In this document: piece after piece, positions 55,116 through 61,847 of the stretch
Layout of the letters: each line of letters starts with the position of its first letter
Numbering within the stretch: position 1 is the stretch's first letter
Source: Ferruginibacter sp.
GTDB taxonomy: Bacteria; Bacteroidota; Bacteroidia; Chitinophagales; Chitinophagaceae
Assembly: GCA_025362235.1 (NCBI GenBank)
Contig: JANYGZ010000068.1
Span: 1-61,847 of the forward strand
Length of the DNA stretch: 61,847 bases
Direction of reading: 5' to 3'
The notes under the pieces: model-generated
The model's database searches: none
What the model was told of the DNA's origin: nothing
Seen by the model: the letters and a program-made list of their open reading frames with translations, nothing else
Made by a program: the position numbers and the translations under genes

Positions 55116-56144
55116 TTAATAATCCCTGTTTATCATATAAAGAATAATACTTTCAATAAAAGATTTGTCCTTGCAATCTGGCAGCCTGGAGAAGATGGTA
55201 TAATATTCTTTAAGCGCCGCTCCTGCCATATATCTTGCCGTATTTTTTGCATGAACAATAGAACCATGTTGTTGCATTAGATTCAATATCCAGGCTGCTT
55301 TTTCATTTTGTCTTTCCCTAATGGGTAATGAAAGAAATTTCCTGATCCCATTCTTTTCAGTTGCTTTACTTTTTTGCAGCAGGTGAATGAGCATAAGTGT
55401 ACGCTTACCTTCTAAAATATCTCCTCCTATTTCTTTTCCATATTTTTTTTCTTCTGCTACAAGATTTAGTATGTCATCCTGTATTTGAAAAGCGGTGCCC
55501 ATAAAATATCCCAGCCGGTTAAAAATATCCGGCTTTACCTTTCCACGACTGCCTATAATTGCACCAATCCGCAAAGGATGCATGCAGGTGTACCAACAGG
55601 TTTTTTTTAAAATCATGCGCAGGTAGTCGCTGTCATTAAGATCACTAATATTATCTTTGCGCCAGCCCAATTCCAATGCCTGGCCTTCTACCGATTCGGT
55701 AACCATGTGCTGTATTTCTAAAAAAATTTGTTGTGATATTTTTTGCCCCAGCTTTTCCTTATTCATAAACAAAGGATACAGGCCAAGCACATTCATGGCA
55801 TCGCCCACATTAATGGCAATGGCTTTGTTGCTGTACTCATGCATGGTAGGTTTATTTCTTCTGAAAAGACTTTCGTCTTCTACATCATCGTGTATCAGAA
55901 AAGCATTATGCAACAACTCAAGTGAAACTGCTGAATACAATGCATCATCAAGCGAGCCTCCATAAGTTTTGCAGGAGGCAATGCATAAGCTTGGCCGAAA
56001 GCCTTTACCACCCCTGTTTGGATAATCGTGTACCAGGTTGTATAAATATTTACGGGGTTCTTTATCAGGAATAAAATGATGGATTCCTTTAAGCGTATCA
56101 GCCCCATATTGTTGTAACATAGATTTCATCAATGCCTCGTACAT
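55116..56144 (-). CDS. Trans-isoprenyl diphosphate synthase (polyprenyl synthetase)
   Basis: The enzyme of about 342 residues condenses isopentenyl diphosphate onto allylic diphosphates in the cytoplasm. The first Asp-rich motif is DDVED at 86-90, preceded by Ala81-Phe82, the chain-length positions. GKGFRPSLC near 46-54 is the usual N-terminal block and KKTCWYT at about 180 the KT motif. The second Asp motif is DDILN at 223-227, ending in Asn instead of Asp, as also seen in some GGPP synthases. I chose the ATG at 56144; the frame runs to a TTG at 56168 overlapping the upstream gene. A C15-C20 or longer product is possible. Confidence 0.88.
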   Translation of the reverse strand: MYEALMKSMLQQYGADTLKGIHHFIPDKEPRKYLYNLVHDYPNRGGKGFRPSLCIASCKTYGGSLDDALYSAVSLELLHNAFLIHDDVEDESLFRRNKPTMHEYSNKAIAINVGDAMNVLGLYPLFMNKEKLGQKISQQIFLEIQHMVTESVEGQALELGWRKDNISDLNDSDYLRMILKKTCWYTCMHPLRIGAIIGSRGKVKPDIFNRLGYFMGTAFQIQDDILNLVAEEKKYGKEIGGDILEGKRTLMLIHLLQKSKATEKNGIRKFLSLPIRERQNEKAAWILNLMQQHGSIVHAKNTARYMAGAALKEYYTIFSRLPDCKDKSFIESIILYMINRDY

Positions 56145-56154
56145 ATTGCTTTTT

Positions 56155-56874
56155 TTAAAGTACCTCAATACCTATGACAGTTCTTACAGATGGGTTTAGA
56201 GGATCATATAATAAGGCATTGTAACGACCGGCTTTACAATTAGCGGGCAGCTTAATGTGAATCGTAATTTCTTTTGCCTCATCCCGTTTCAATATAAATG
56301 CTGCTGGTTTTATGTGCCAGTTTTTGGAAAGTATTTTTTGTTGCAGCGGACCGCAAAAATCAGTTTTTTGCAATTGTATTTTTACTGACTTTGTAGCTGT
56401 GTCATCCGCAACAGACATATATAAAGTAACCGCTTGACCGGGTTGTAACGGTTCTTCATGTTCTATTACAGCAGCTATGGCTTCTCTGTTTTTTTCATTG
56501 GCAGCGGGTGTTGCCTTATGTACATTTTCTGTTTCTTTTACAATAGTAGTAGAGAGCAAACCCAATTGTTTTGAAATAGCAGCAATTGCATCCATAAAAA
56601 GATCCACCGCTTCATGTGTATCCCTGCGGATGCGGTTCATCAGGTCTTCGGGGTTGTCTCTTATCTCGTCTACATCTATTACTTTTTTTTCAATTTTTTT
56701 TGCTGCCAAGATCCCGGCGGCAATCTCTTCCTCCAAAACATTTACTGCAGTATTAATAACCTTTTGGGCATTCGAAAGTAAATCATTCGGATTGAGTGCA
56801 TCAAACAAATCACCTGCAAGCGAGCTGCCTTTCGGTTGTTTATTTTTTGCATCATTTGCCTTTCCTTCTCTCAT
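56155..56874 (-). CDS. Unknown cytoplasmic protein: amphipathic helices plus C-terminal Ig-like domain
   Basis: I do not recognise this protein of about 239 residues. It has no signal peptide. After a basic N-terminus, residues about 15-120 are predicted amphipathic helix (SLAGDLFDALNPNDLLSNAQ, AVNVLEEEIAAGILAAKKIEKK, EAVDLFMDAIAAISKQLGLLS), reminiscent of phasins or other lipid-surface proteins. Residues about 150-239 are beta-rich with a PAAFILKRDEAKEITIHIKLP strand and an AGRYNALLYDP turn, as in NEW3/Ig-like domains. I chose the ATG at 56874, which overlaps the upstream gene by 23 bases; the open frame to 57003 would overlap it by 152. The prenyl synthase starts 10 bases downstream. Confidence 0.72.
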   Translation of the reverse strand: MREGKANDAKNKQPKGSSLAGDLFDALNPNDLLSNAQKVINTAVNVLEEEIAAGILAAKKIEKKVIDVDEIRDNPEDLMNRIRRDTHEAVDLFMDAIAAISKQLGLLSTTIVKETENVHKATPAANEKNREAIAAVIEHEEPLQPGQAVTLYMSVADDTATKSVKIQLQKTDFCGPLQQKILSKNWHIKPAAFILKRDEAKEITIHIKLPANCKAGRYNALLYDPLNPSVRTVIGIEVL

Positions 56875-57523
56875 TAGCTGGTGTTTTGGATTGCTTTTGT
56901 ATGATGGTAAGATAAATTGAAAAATAGGCTGGTTCAAAACCCTGCACCTGTACATTGCTGATATAAACTCCCGGCCCAGCATTTGCAGGGATACTGATAT
57001 CAATATTTATTGTTTGAGATGCAGCTGGTTTTAATACAAAAGATTGCGGAGAAAAACTTGTTTTAAAAACACATTGTACTGGCGGGTTTGACTGCTTTGT
57101 ATAATCTGTATTAACCAGCCTGCAGGTTACTTCCTGCTCTTTTGTGTTGTCAAGTAAAAACTGAAGAACCGCATCAGTTGCCGGGTAAACAGATGCTTTT
57201 AAAACAAAGGCTGGTGCTGCTTCTGCTGCTTTGCCTTCTTTGGCAAAGTTGCCTTCAGGCTCTTTAGTACCTGCTTGCTTTACCAATGATATACCAAGGT
57301 CAATAACGTTTTTTAAATGTTGTATATTTAATTTTGTATAGGCATTAAATACATTGGAAATTAATTCAGGTTGAAAGATGTTTATTTTTTCCTGGCCGTT
57401 TTTTTTGTTTCCAAACTGTTTTACCAACCTGGTTCCTTCGGCAAGGAAAATTTTATTGGCTTCAATTGATTTGCTTACAAGCTCTTCTATATCTTTTGTA
57501 AAAGATGATTTTTCTTCGCTCAT
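56852..57523 (-). CDS. Unknown cytoplasmic protein: phasin-like helical N-terminus plus Ig-like domain
   Basis: This 223-residue protein has no signal peptide. Residues about 5-85 are helical with spacing resembling phasins (DIEELVSKSIEANKIFLAEG, then NVFNAYTKLNIQHLKNVIDL). An Ala/Glu-rich linker follows. Residues about 115-210 form a beta sandwich with the NEW3-like end SFVLKPAASQTINIDISIPA and GPGVYISNVQVQG, closely parallel to the end of the next gene's product. This suggests duplication and divergence. It is 35 bases from the upstream gene and overlaps the next by 23, in the middle of the seven-gene operon. Function is unknown; a lipid-granule coat is my inference. Confidence 0.75.
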   Translation of the reverse strand: MSEEKSSFTKDIEELVSKSIEANKIFLAEGTRLVKQFGNKKNGQEKINIFQPELISNVFNAYTKLNIQHLKNVIDLGISLVKQAGTKEPEGNFAKEGKAAEAAPAFVLKASVYPATDAVLQFLLDNTKEQEVTCRLVNTDYTKQSNPPVQCVFKTSFSPQSFVLKPAASQTINIDISIPANAGPGVYISNVQVQGFEPAYFSIYLTIIQKQSKTPANERRKGK

Positions 57524-57558
57524 TAAGTACTTTTTTTATTGTACAACTTCGATGGAAA

Positions 57559-58224
57559 CTAATTTGTGGCAACCCTGTCTTTTTGTGGTTCGCAATAATA
57601 ATGGCTTTGCCAGTTTTGCCAGCGTAAGCGGTATTTTTTTTCATCCTGAGGTTCGGCTACAACGGTATTACAACCGCCATCAAGTGAAAGTGTAAAGCAG
57701 ATATTTTGATTAATTTCATTTTCCCGTAAAACAATTTCGGTAGTATATACAGAACCGTTATTGAATTTTTCAAGATCAATTGTCATTAAAACTTTTTCAC
57801 TTCTTCCCGGATCCAATGTGACTGATTGTTTATCTAACAGGGGCTGGGCAGGAGCCATCTGGCCATCATCACTTTTTAATTCCCTTACACCTATTCGATA
57901 AGTTTTTGAAATGCTGCAGGTGTTTTTTATTTTAAAGGGTACCAAAATCCGCTCCCCAGCCATAGCACATTTACTAATACTTGCCATGCAGTGAGGAGGG
58001 CAAACATTTTCTGGCGGACAACAATTACAATCCTTCATTTTTATTGTAGGGATTTTAATAATGGGTATACCGGTAGCAATAACAGTTTTATTTATTGCAG
58101 TCAGGTTATTCATCATTCCGTCAATAAAGGGCTTCATGTTACCAAGAGAAAGATTGGCCATTTTTTGAATACTGTCTGTAAGTACCTGTTGCAGACCATC
58201 AACAGTATTTTGATTATTTTCCAT
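57559..58224 (-). CDS. Unknown protein: helical N-terminus, Cys cluster and Ig-like domain
   Basis: This 221-residue protein has no signal peptide and is not one I recognise. Residues 1-50 are mainly helical (VDGLQQVLTDSIQKMANLSL). Six cysteines fall within 21 residues (66, 68, 69, 75, 79 and 86), in an arrangement suited to binding a metal or forming a small knot. Residues about 90-195 form an Ig-like domain with RILVPFKIKNTCSISKTYRI, VTLDPGRSEKVLMTIDLE and YTTEIVLREN, like NEW3 or DUF11 domains. It starts 5 bases after the stop of the upstream gene, so coupling is tight. Confidence 0.75.
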   Translation of the reverse strand: MENNQNTVDGLQQVLTDSIQKMANLSLGNMKPFIDGMMNNLTAINKTVIATGIPIIKIPTIKMKDCNCCPPENVCPPHCMASISKCAMAGERILVPFKIKNTCSISKTYRIGVRELKSDDGQMAPAQPLLDKQSVTLDPGRSEKVLMTIDLEKFNNGSVYTTEIVLRENEINQNICFTLSLDGGCNTVVAEPQDEKKYRLRWQNWQSHYYCEPQKDRVATN

Positions 58225-58229
58225 GTAAT

Positions 58230-59012
58230 TTATTTTTTAAGATTTTCGTTGTGCGATTTTATTGCAAAAGCAATGTCTTTATCCCAGAAACGGATATTGC
58301 CATCGTAATCTTTTCTGGAATCGCTGTTGGCGGGTAGCGTAATACTCAGGTGAATAATTAAACTTTCACCGGGTGCCACAATTTTGCCAATTTCATCGAC
58401 ACTAGCCGGCGACCAATCAGTCAGATTAGCCCGGATATTTTTTGTTATTTCGTCCATCGTTACAGTAAAGCCTTCAACACCCTTACTTCTAAAACCAAAC
58501 CCAAAAGCACGGCATAAAAGATCCATATCCAACGGTGCAACATGTTTTATTTCAGGCACCTGAAAAGGCATATTACCCAGGTTGGTGAGGGTGAATATGG
58601 CGGTATGTATTTTGCCAGGGCTGGTATCCTGGAATGAAAAAAAATCGGGATAAATACTAATATCAATATGCGATTGAATTACCATTTTCACTTTACGTTT
58701 TTGCCCTCCTGCCATTATTGAACTTTCGTAAATACCCGGTAATGTATTGGGATGCACTTTATGCCATATGCTTTCCATTTTTTCTTCACCAGGCTTTAAG
58801 CGGCACGATAACCGTAATTGAAACCCATCACTCATTTTATTACCAATTTTTGCATCATAAATAAGGGGTAGTGCCTTAACTCTCAGCGATTCTTCGTTGT
58901 TGTTACTTAAAAGCATATGACCCCTAAGATCTGATGGAGGGCCATTGAGGATAATTTCTTCAGTACCAACATGTAGTTTTTCGTGAAAGGCAATAGATGT
59001 AACTGTTAACAT
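58230..59012 (-). CDS. Unknown protein with two probable Ig-like beta-sandwich domains
   Basis: The 260-residue protein has no signal peptide or membrane helix. It reads as two beta-sandwich units. Residues about 5-120 contain LRGHMLLSNNNEESLRVKAL and a CRLKPGEEKM turn. Residues about 125-255 contain GKIHTAIFTLTNLGNMPFQV and IVAPGESLIIHLSITLPANS, the strand pattern of NEW3/ASPM-type Ig-like domains. It lies 10 bases after the first gene of the operon and 5 before the next. I have no function for it. The shared fold with its neighbours suggests that these proteins assemble together. Confidence 0.75.
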   Translation of the reverse strand: MLTVTSIAFHEKLHVGTEEIILNGPPSDLRGHMLLSNNNEESLRVKALPLIYDAKIGNKMSDGFQLRLSCRLKPGEEKMESIWHKVHPNTLPGIYESSIMAGGQKRKVKMVIQSHIDISIYPDFFSFQDTSPGKIHTAIFTLTNLGNMPFQVPEIKHVAPLDMDLLCRAFGFGFRSKGVEGFTVTMDEITKNIRANLTDWSPASVDEIGKIVAPGESLIIHLSITLPANSDSRKDYDGNIRFWDKDIAFAIKSHNENLKK

Positions 59013-59022
59013 TTTTTGTGTT

Positions 59023-59535
59023 TTATTTTTTTACGTTTACAGGTATTTTAACAATATTGTCATTTTCTTTTTCTGATGTTTCAGGAAAAGGGCGGGTATC
59101 AGGCTCGCAGCAATCTGTCTCACATCGTTCTGCAGCGTTGGGTATGTAAGGCTCTGTAATTACCTGGCTCTCGCCACTCAAACAAAGGCTGAACATTTCC
59201 ATACCCAGCACTTTAAAACACATGTTGGAGTAATTGGGTATCCGTACCCTTACTTTCATCATGTCTTTAATATCCTGAAGCGTAAACCTGGGAAGGTTCA
59301 GTATTTCAATTTTACTATCGGTTGCAACCGGTGATGCAGAGTCACCCGTGAGTTTTAAAACATTATCGGTATTCAGGTTGCCGCTCATTTTTGTTTCAAG
59401 GCTTCCTGAATGGATAGCGCCAAAAGCCCCGGATAATCGGGTATCAAGGCCACCATCAATAGTAGAATCTACTTCAAAATTCTTTTCAGGCAATAAATGG
59501 TGGGTGAAATCGGTGGGGATGCTTGGAACACTCAT
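59023..59535 (-). CDS. Unknown protein, first gene of the Ig-like/prenyl operon
   Basis: I do not recognise this 170-residue protein. It has no signal peptide. The first 75 residues are polar and glycine-rich with loosely repeated units (LDTRLSGAFGAIHSGS, LETKMSGNLNTDN), suggesting a fibrous or beta-solenoid-like segment. Residues about 80-135 look like a compact beta domain (FTLQDIKDMMKVRVRIPN). Cysteines at 106, 118, 138, 142 and 143 include a C-x3-CC cluster near the end. The tail is acidic and then ends VKIPVNVKK. It is 10 bases from the second gene, so it heads the transcript, 97 bases after the T9SS-cargo gene. Confidence 0.7.
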   Translation of the reverse strand: MSVPSIPTDFTHHLLPEKNFEVDSTIDGGLDTRLSGAFGAIHSGSLETKMSGNLNTDNVLKLTGDSASPVATDSKIEILNLPRFTLQDIKDMMKVRVRIPNYSNMCFKVLGMEMFSLCLSGESQVITEPYIPNAAERCETDCCEPDTRPFPETSEKENDNIVKIPVNVKK

Positions 59536-59632
59536 AATAATAATTTTTTAAGTTTTAATAGTAGAAGGTTAATATGTTTTAATTCACTGTTATTATTTAT
59601 TCAAATTTCTAGAGTACTGCTTAAATCCGTTA

Positions 59633-61798
59633 CTATTTCTTGATAAACTTGATTACTTTTTTATCCTTATTTAAATTTGCGGTTAATATATACATGCCTG
59701 CACTTAAATTAACCGGAATAGTAAGCAAGCCGTTTTGATTTTGAATTTTATTTTTATACAGCAAATGGCCTGCCATATCTGTAATGGAAAAGTCTACATT
59801 ACCACTAACACCTTCGAAAAGTAATTTTACATTTTCACGAACTGGATTTGATAACAGTCGTACATTCCAATTTTTATCGCCTTTTAATTTCAAATAAATA
59901 ATATTACTCTGGGCAGTTTTTCCATCAATATCTGTGATTATTAATTTGTAGTAAACAATAGTTTTACCACTATTGGCAACACCAATATCCTTAAACGAAT
60001 AATTATTTTTTACAGCAGAATTTCCTGCAGCATTAACGGTTCCGATAGATTGCCAGTTTTTATCATCGGCGCTTGATTGAATGGTAAAACTTTTGCTGTT
60101 TATTTCCTGCGAGGTACTCCAATGTAAAAGGGCGTCATTGTTAGATGGTACCACAGTAAAATCTAATAATTGCACTGGTAGTGGATTAAAAATTCCATCT
60201 ACAACAAACAGGTCAGTCTTATTGGCATCATCACCATCTGTTGCCATAAACATTATCCGGCTATTTACAATGAAATCGAGGCCGGGATCAGAGTCAGATT
60301 TACCGTCACCTGCAGTTACGCTGGCATTTGGATTAATATCTTTCACAATAGTTGTTCCTGCAGCAGTGCCATCTGTTTTCCATAATTCAATTCCCTGGGT
60401 ACCATTATTTGCCGCAAAGTATAAACCTGCAGTGGTATAGAAATATGATGGATCATTCTTTCCTACACCATCACCCAGTCCAGGATTAATATCTGTTACC
60501 CTCGAGGTGCCTGCAACCGTTCCATCCGATTTCCATAATTCATTCCCTTCTGCATTGCTATTGGCAGTGAAGAAAAAATAGCCATTGTATAAAGGATAAG
60601 TAAAGATTCGGGTACTTGAGTTAAAACCAATATTTACATAAATTAGTGGGAAATTATTATTGGCATTGGGAGGAAAAGACATAAACAGTTTTGTGCCAGC
60701 AGCAGTGCTGCCATCAGATTCCCAAAGTTCAAACCGGCTAATTCCATCTATAACAGGAAAAATAAATTTACCAGGCAAGTTAAATGCATCATTTAATAAT
60801 GCAGCGCTAGCATATGAATATGCTCCCGCCGCAATACCCTCATCTGCTAAAAAAGAAGTATGGGCTGCTGTTCCATCAATACCATCCGTACTCCAGATAC
60901 CCGATGCATAAACACCATCATCAATTACAAAATATGCCCTGCCATTAAACGCATGAAAAAAAACAAGAAAAGGTAACTGGTAAGTAAAAGGAGGGGTGCC
61001 AATAGTAACTCCATTCAGATTGTCTTTCAATAGAACGGTTCCAGCTGCTGTGCCATCAGTACGCCATATTTCTCCATGTATACCATCTGCGGCAGTAACT
61101 GAAAACAAAATATTATTACTAAATGGAAAAAAAGAAGTTGGATTGGAAGATGCTAGCCCGGTTACGATATCTTTTAATAATACAGCATTTCCAATTGTTC
61201 CATCCGAGCGCCATAATTCATTACCCTCGGCAACTGTTTTTACATCAAACAAAAGATATGTGCCTGTAGATGTTAGGTTATATTTACCAGGATCATTACT
61301 ACTTGTAGGCCCGGGTATAATATCTGCTACCATATTAGTATTTCCTGCAGTACCATCAGTTCTCCATAATTCACTGCCTTCGGCAGCAGTAGTGGCAATA
61401 AAATAAACATATCCATTAAGCAATGTCATTTCATCTGATGCTGATGTACTGCCGGTTGCACCCGGTACAATATCCTTTATAATTTGTGTGCCGGCAATGG
61501 TGCCATCAGTAATAAAAATTTCAGAACCCTCAGCGGCTGTAGAGCCGGCAAAAATATATTTACCATTGAGAACTACTCCGCCCGAATCAAATATTGTTGT
61601 ACTTAATTGAAAAGTGCCCCCGGCTGTTGCATCTGTTACCCAAAGTGTCTGGTCAACACCAGAAATCGCAATTGCCAGGTTATTATTTAATAACCCTACC
61701 GGGTGTAAACTGGCGTTATTATTTATTTGTGTAACCTGGGCTTTTGAGGTTAGTGCAAGTAGGTAAACAGTAAGAACAACTAGTACAAGCTTTTTCAT
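59633..61798 (-). CDS. T9SS-secreted protein with ELW-x-TDGT repeats
   Basis: The 721-residue protein has a Sec signal ending near LTSKAQ. It then has nine repeats built on ELWxTDGTxxGT (for example ELWRTDGTAGNT, ELWKSDGTVAGT and ELWKTDGTAAGT), about 50-60 residues apart, which should fold as a beta-propeller-like array. Residues about 540-640 form an Ig-like domain (LHWSTSQEINSKSFTIQSSADD). The last 80 residues are a type A T9SS sorting domain (VRLLSNPVRENVKLLFEG ... LSAGMYILTANL). It should be exported and attached to or released from the cell surface. It is the left neighbour of the Ig-like operon in transcription order. Confidence 0.9.
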   Translation of the reverse strand: MKKLVLVVLTVYLLALTSKAQVTQINNNASLHPVGLLNNNLAIAISGVDQTLWVTDATAGGTFQLSTTIFDSGGVVLNGKYIFAGSTAAEGSEIFITDGTIAGTQIIKDIVPGATGSTSASDEMTLLNGYVYFIATTAAEGSELWRTDGTAGNTNMVADIIPGPTSSNDPGKYNLTSTGTYLLFDVKTVAEGNELWRSDGTIGNAVLLKDIVTGLASSNPTSFFPFSNNILFSVTAADGIHGEIWRTDGTAAGTVLLKDNLNGVTIGTPPFTYQLPFLVFFHAFNGRAYFVIDDGVYASGIWSTDGIDGTAAHTSFLADEGIAAGAYSYASAALLNDAFNLPGKFIFPVIDGISRFELWESDGSTAAGTKLFMSFPPNANNNFPLIYVNIGFNSSTRIFTYPLYNGYFFFTANSNAEGNELWKSDGTVAGTSRVTDINPGLGDGVGKNDPSYFYTTAGLYFAANNGTQGIELWKTDGTAAGTTIVKDINPNASVTAGDGKSDSDPGLDFIVNSRIMFMATDGDDANKTDLFVVDGIFNPLPVQLLDFTVVPSNNDALLHWSTSQEINSKSFTIQSSADDKNWQSIGTVNAAGNSAVKNNYSFKDIGVANSGKTIVYYKLIITDIDGKTAQSNIIYLKLKGDKNWNVRLLSNPVRENVKLLFEGVSGNVDFSITDMAGHLLYKNKIQNQNGLLTIPVNLSAGMYILTANLNKDKKVIKFIKK

Positions 61799-61847
61799 AA
61801 TTCAATATTTTTAATAATGATTGGTTCATTAAATAGCAACAGATACC

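Noticed and set aside
56875..57003. N-terminal extension of the helical/Ig-like gene that ends at 56155
   Set aside because: It would overlap the upstream gene by 152 bases in another frame; the ATG at 56874 gives a 23-base overlap and a sensible start.
56155..57523. Reading the helical proteins as polyhydroxyalkanoate phasins with a PHA operon
   Set aside because: No PHA synthase, ketothiolase or acetoacetyl-CoA reductase gene is in the window, so only the resemblance of the helices is kept.
53649..59535. Reading the five-protein operon as a phage-tail or contractile injection system
   Set aside because: There are no sheath, tube, baseplate, spike or AAA+ ATPase genes, and the partners are isoprenoid enzymes.
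1..61847. CRISPR arrays, tRNA, rRNA, transposases or phage genes
   Set aside because: I saw no regularly spaced repeats, no tRNA-like cloverleaf and no transposase, integrase or phage structural motifs. A tRNA search program would be needed to exclude tRNAs fully.

Overview
This 61.8-kb, AT-rich window is bacterial chromosome from a member of the Bacteroidota, most likely the Chitinophagaceae or a close relative. The signs are a SusC/SusD pair with an N-terminal STN domain on SusC, an ECF sigma factor next to a FecR/DUF4974 anti-sigma factor, many SPII lipoproteins, a type IX secretion cargo with a C-terminal sorting domain, and genes with weak or absent Shine-Dalgarno sequences. I found no rRNA, tRNA, CRISPR array, transposase or phage gene. 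The species assignment is inference from gene style only.

Left part (1-15.7 kb). A frameshifted outer-membrane barrel gene is followed by a hexuronate-catabolism set (SDR fructuronate/mannonate oxidoreductase, KDG kinase, KDPG aldolase, MFS hexuronate transporter). Next come a small secreted Lys/Thr/Ala/Pro-rich repeat protein and a GH29 alpha-L-fucosidase. A four-gene group usually associated with Planctomycetes then follows: a DUF1549/DUF1553 cytochrome, a DUF1501 protein, an NHL propeller and a DUF2231-cytochrome-LRR-CHB_HEX_C fusion.

Polysaccharide-utilisation region (15.9-35.3 kb). ECF sigma, FecR, SusC, SusD, two IPT/TIG surface glycan-binding lipoproteins and a clan GH-A hydrolase lipoprotein form a trans-envelope regulated glycan uptake locus. 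It is followed by a GNAT, a Gfo/Idh/MocA dehydrogenase, a PQQ-type propeller, a TIM-barrel sugar isomerase-like lipoprotein, panD and a large GH20 beta-N-acetylhexosaminidase.

Central metabolism and housekeeping (35.3-49.3 kb). A six-gene operon (polyphosphate-glucokinase-like ROK kinase, rpiB, HAD phosphatase, gnd, zwf, pgl) encodes glucose phosphorylation and the oxidative pentose phosphate route. Then come an L,D-transpeptidase-like protein, dapA, an esterase with an N-terminal E-set domain, rnz with a STAS protein on the minus strand, clpC and cmk.

Right part (49.4-61.8 kb), mostly minus strand. There is an orphan lipoprotein, a GC-rich structured intergenic element, and an operon pairing a single-pass coiled-coil protein with an exported Ppx/GppA-like (ASKHA-fold) protein. 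A VOC protein and an NADPH-dependent FMN reductase follow. The most unusual part is a tight seven-gene operon (59535 down to 53649). It has five unrecognised proteins without signal peptides, several with an amphipathic-helical N-terminus and an Ig-like beta-sandwich C-terminus, followed by a trans-prenyl diphosphate synthase and a geranylgeranyl-reductase-family flavoprotein. I propose, as inference, that the five make a cytoplasmic protein coat or scaffold for an isoprenoid lipid body or membrane domain whose lipid is made by the last two genes. The window ends with a T9SS-secreted protein carrying nine ELW-x-TDGT-type repeats.
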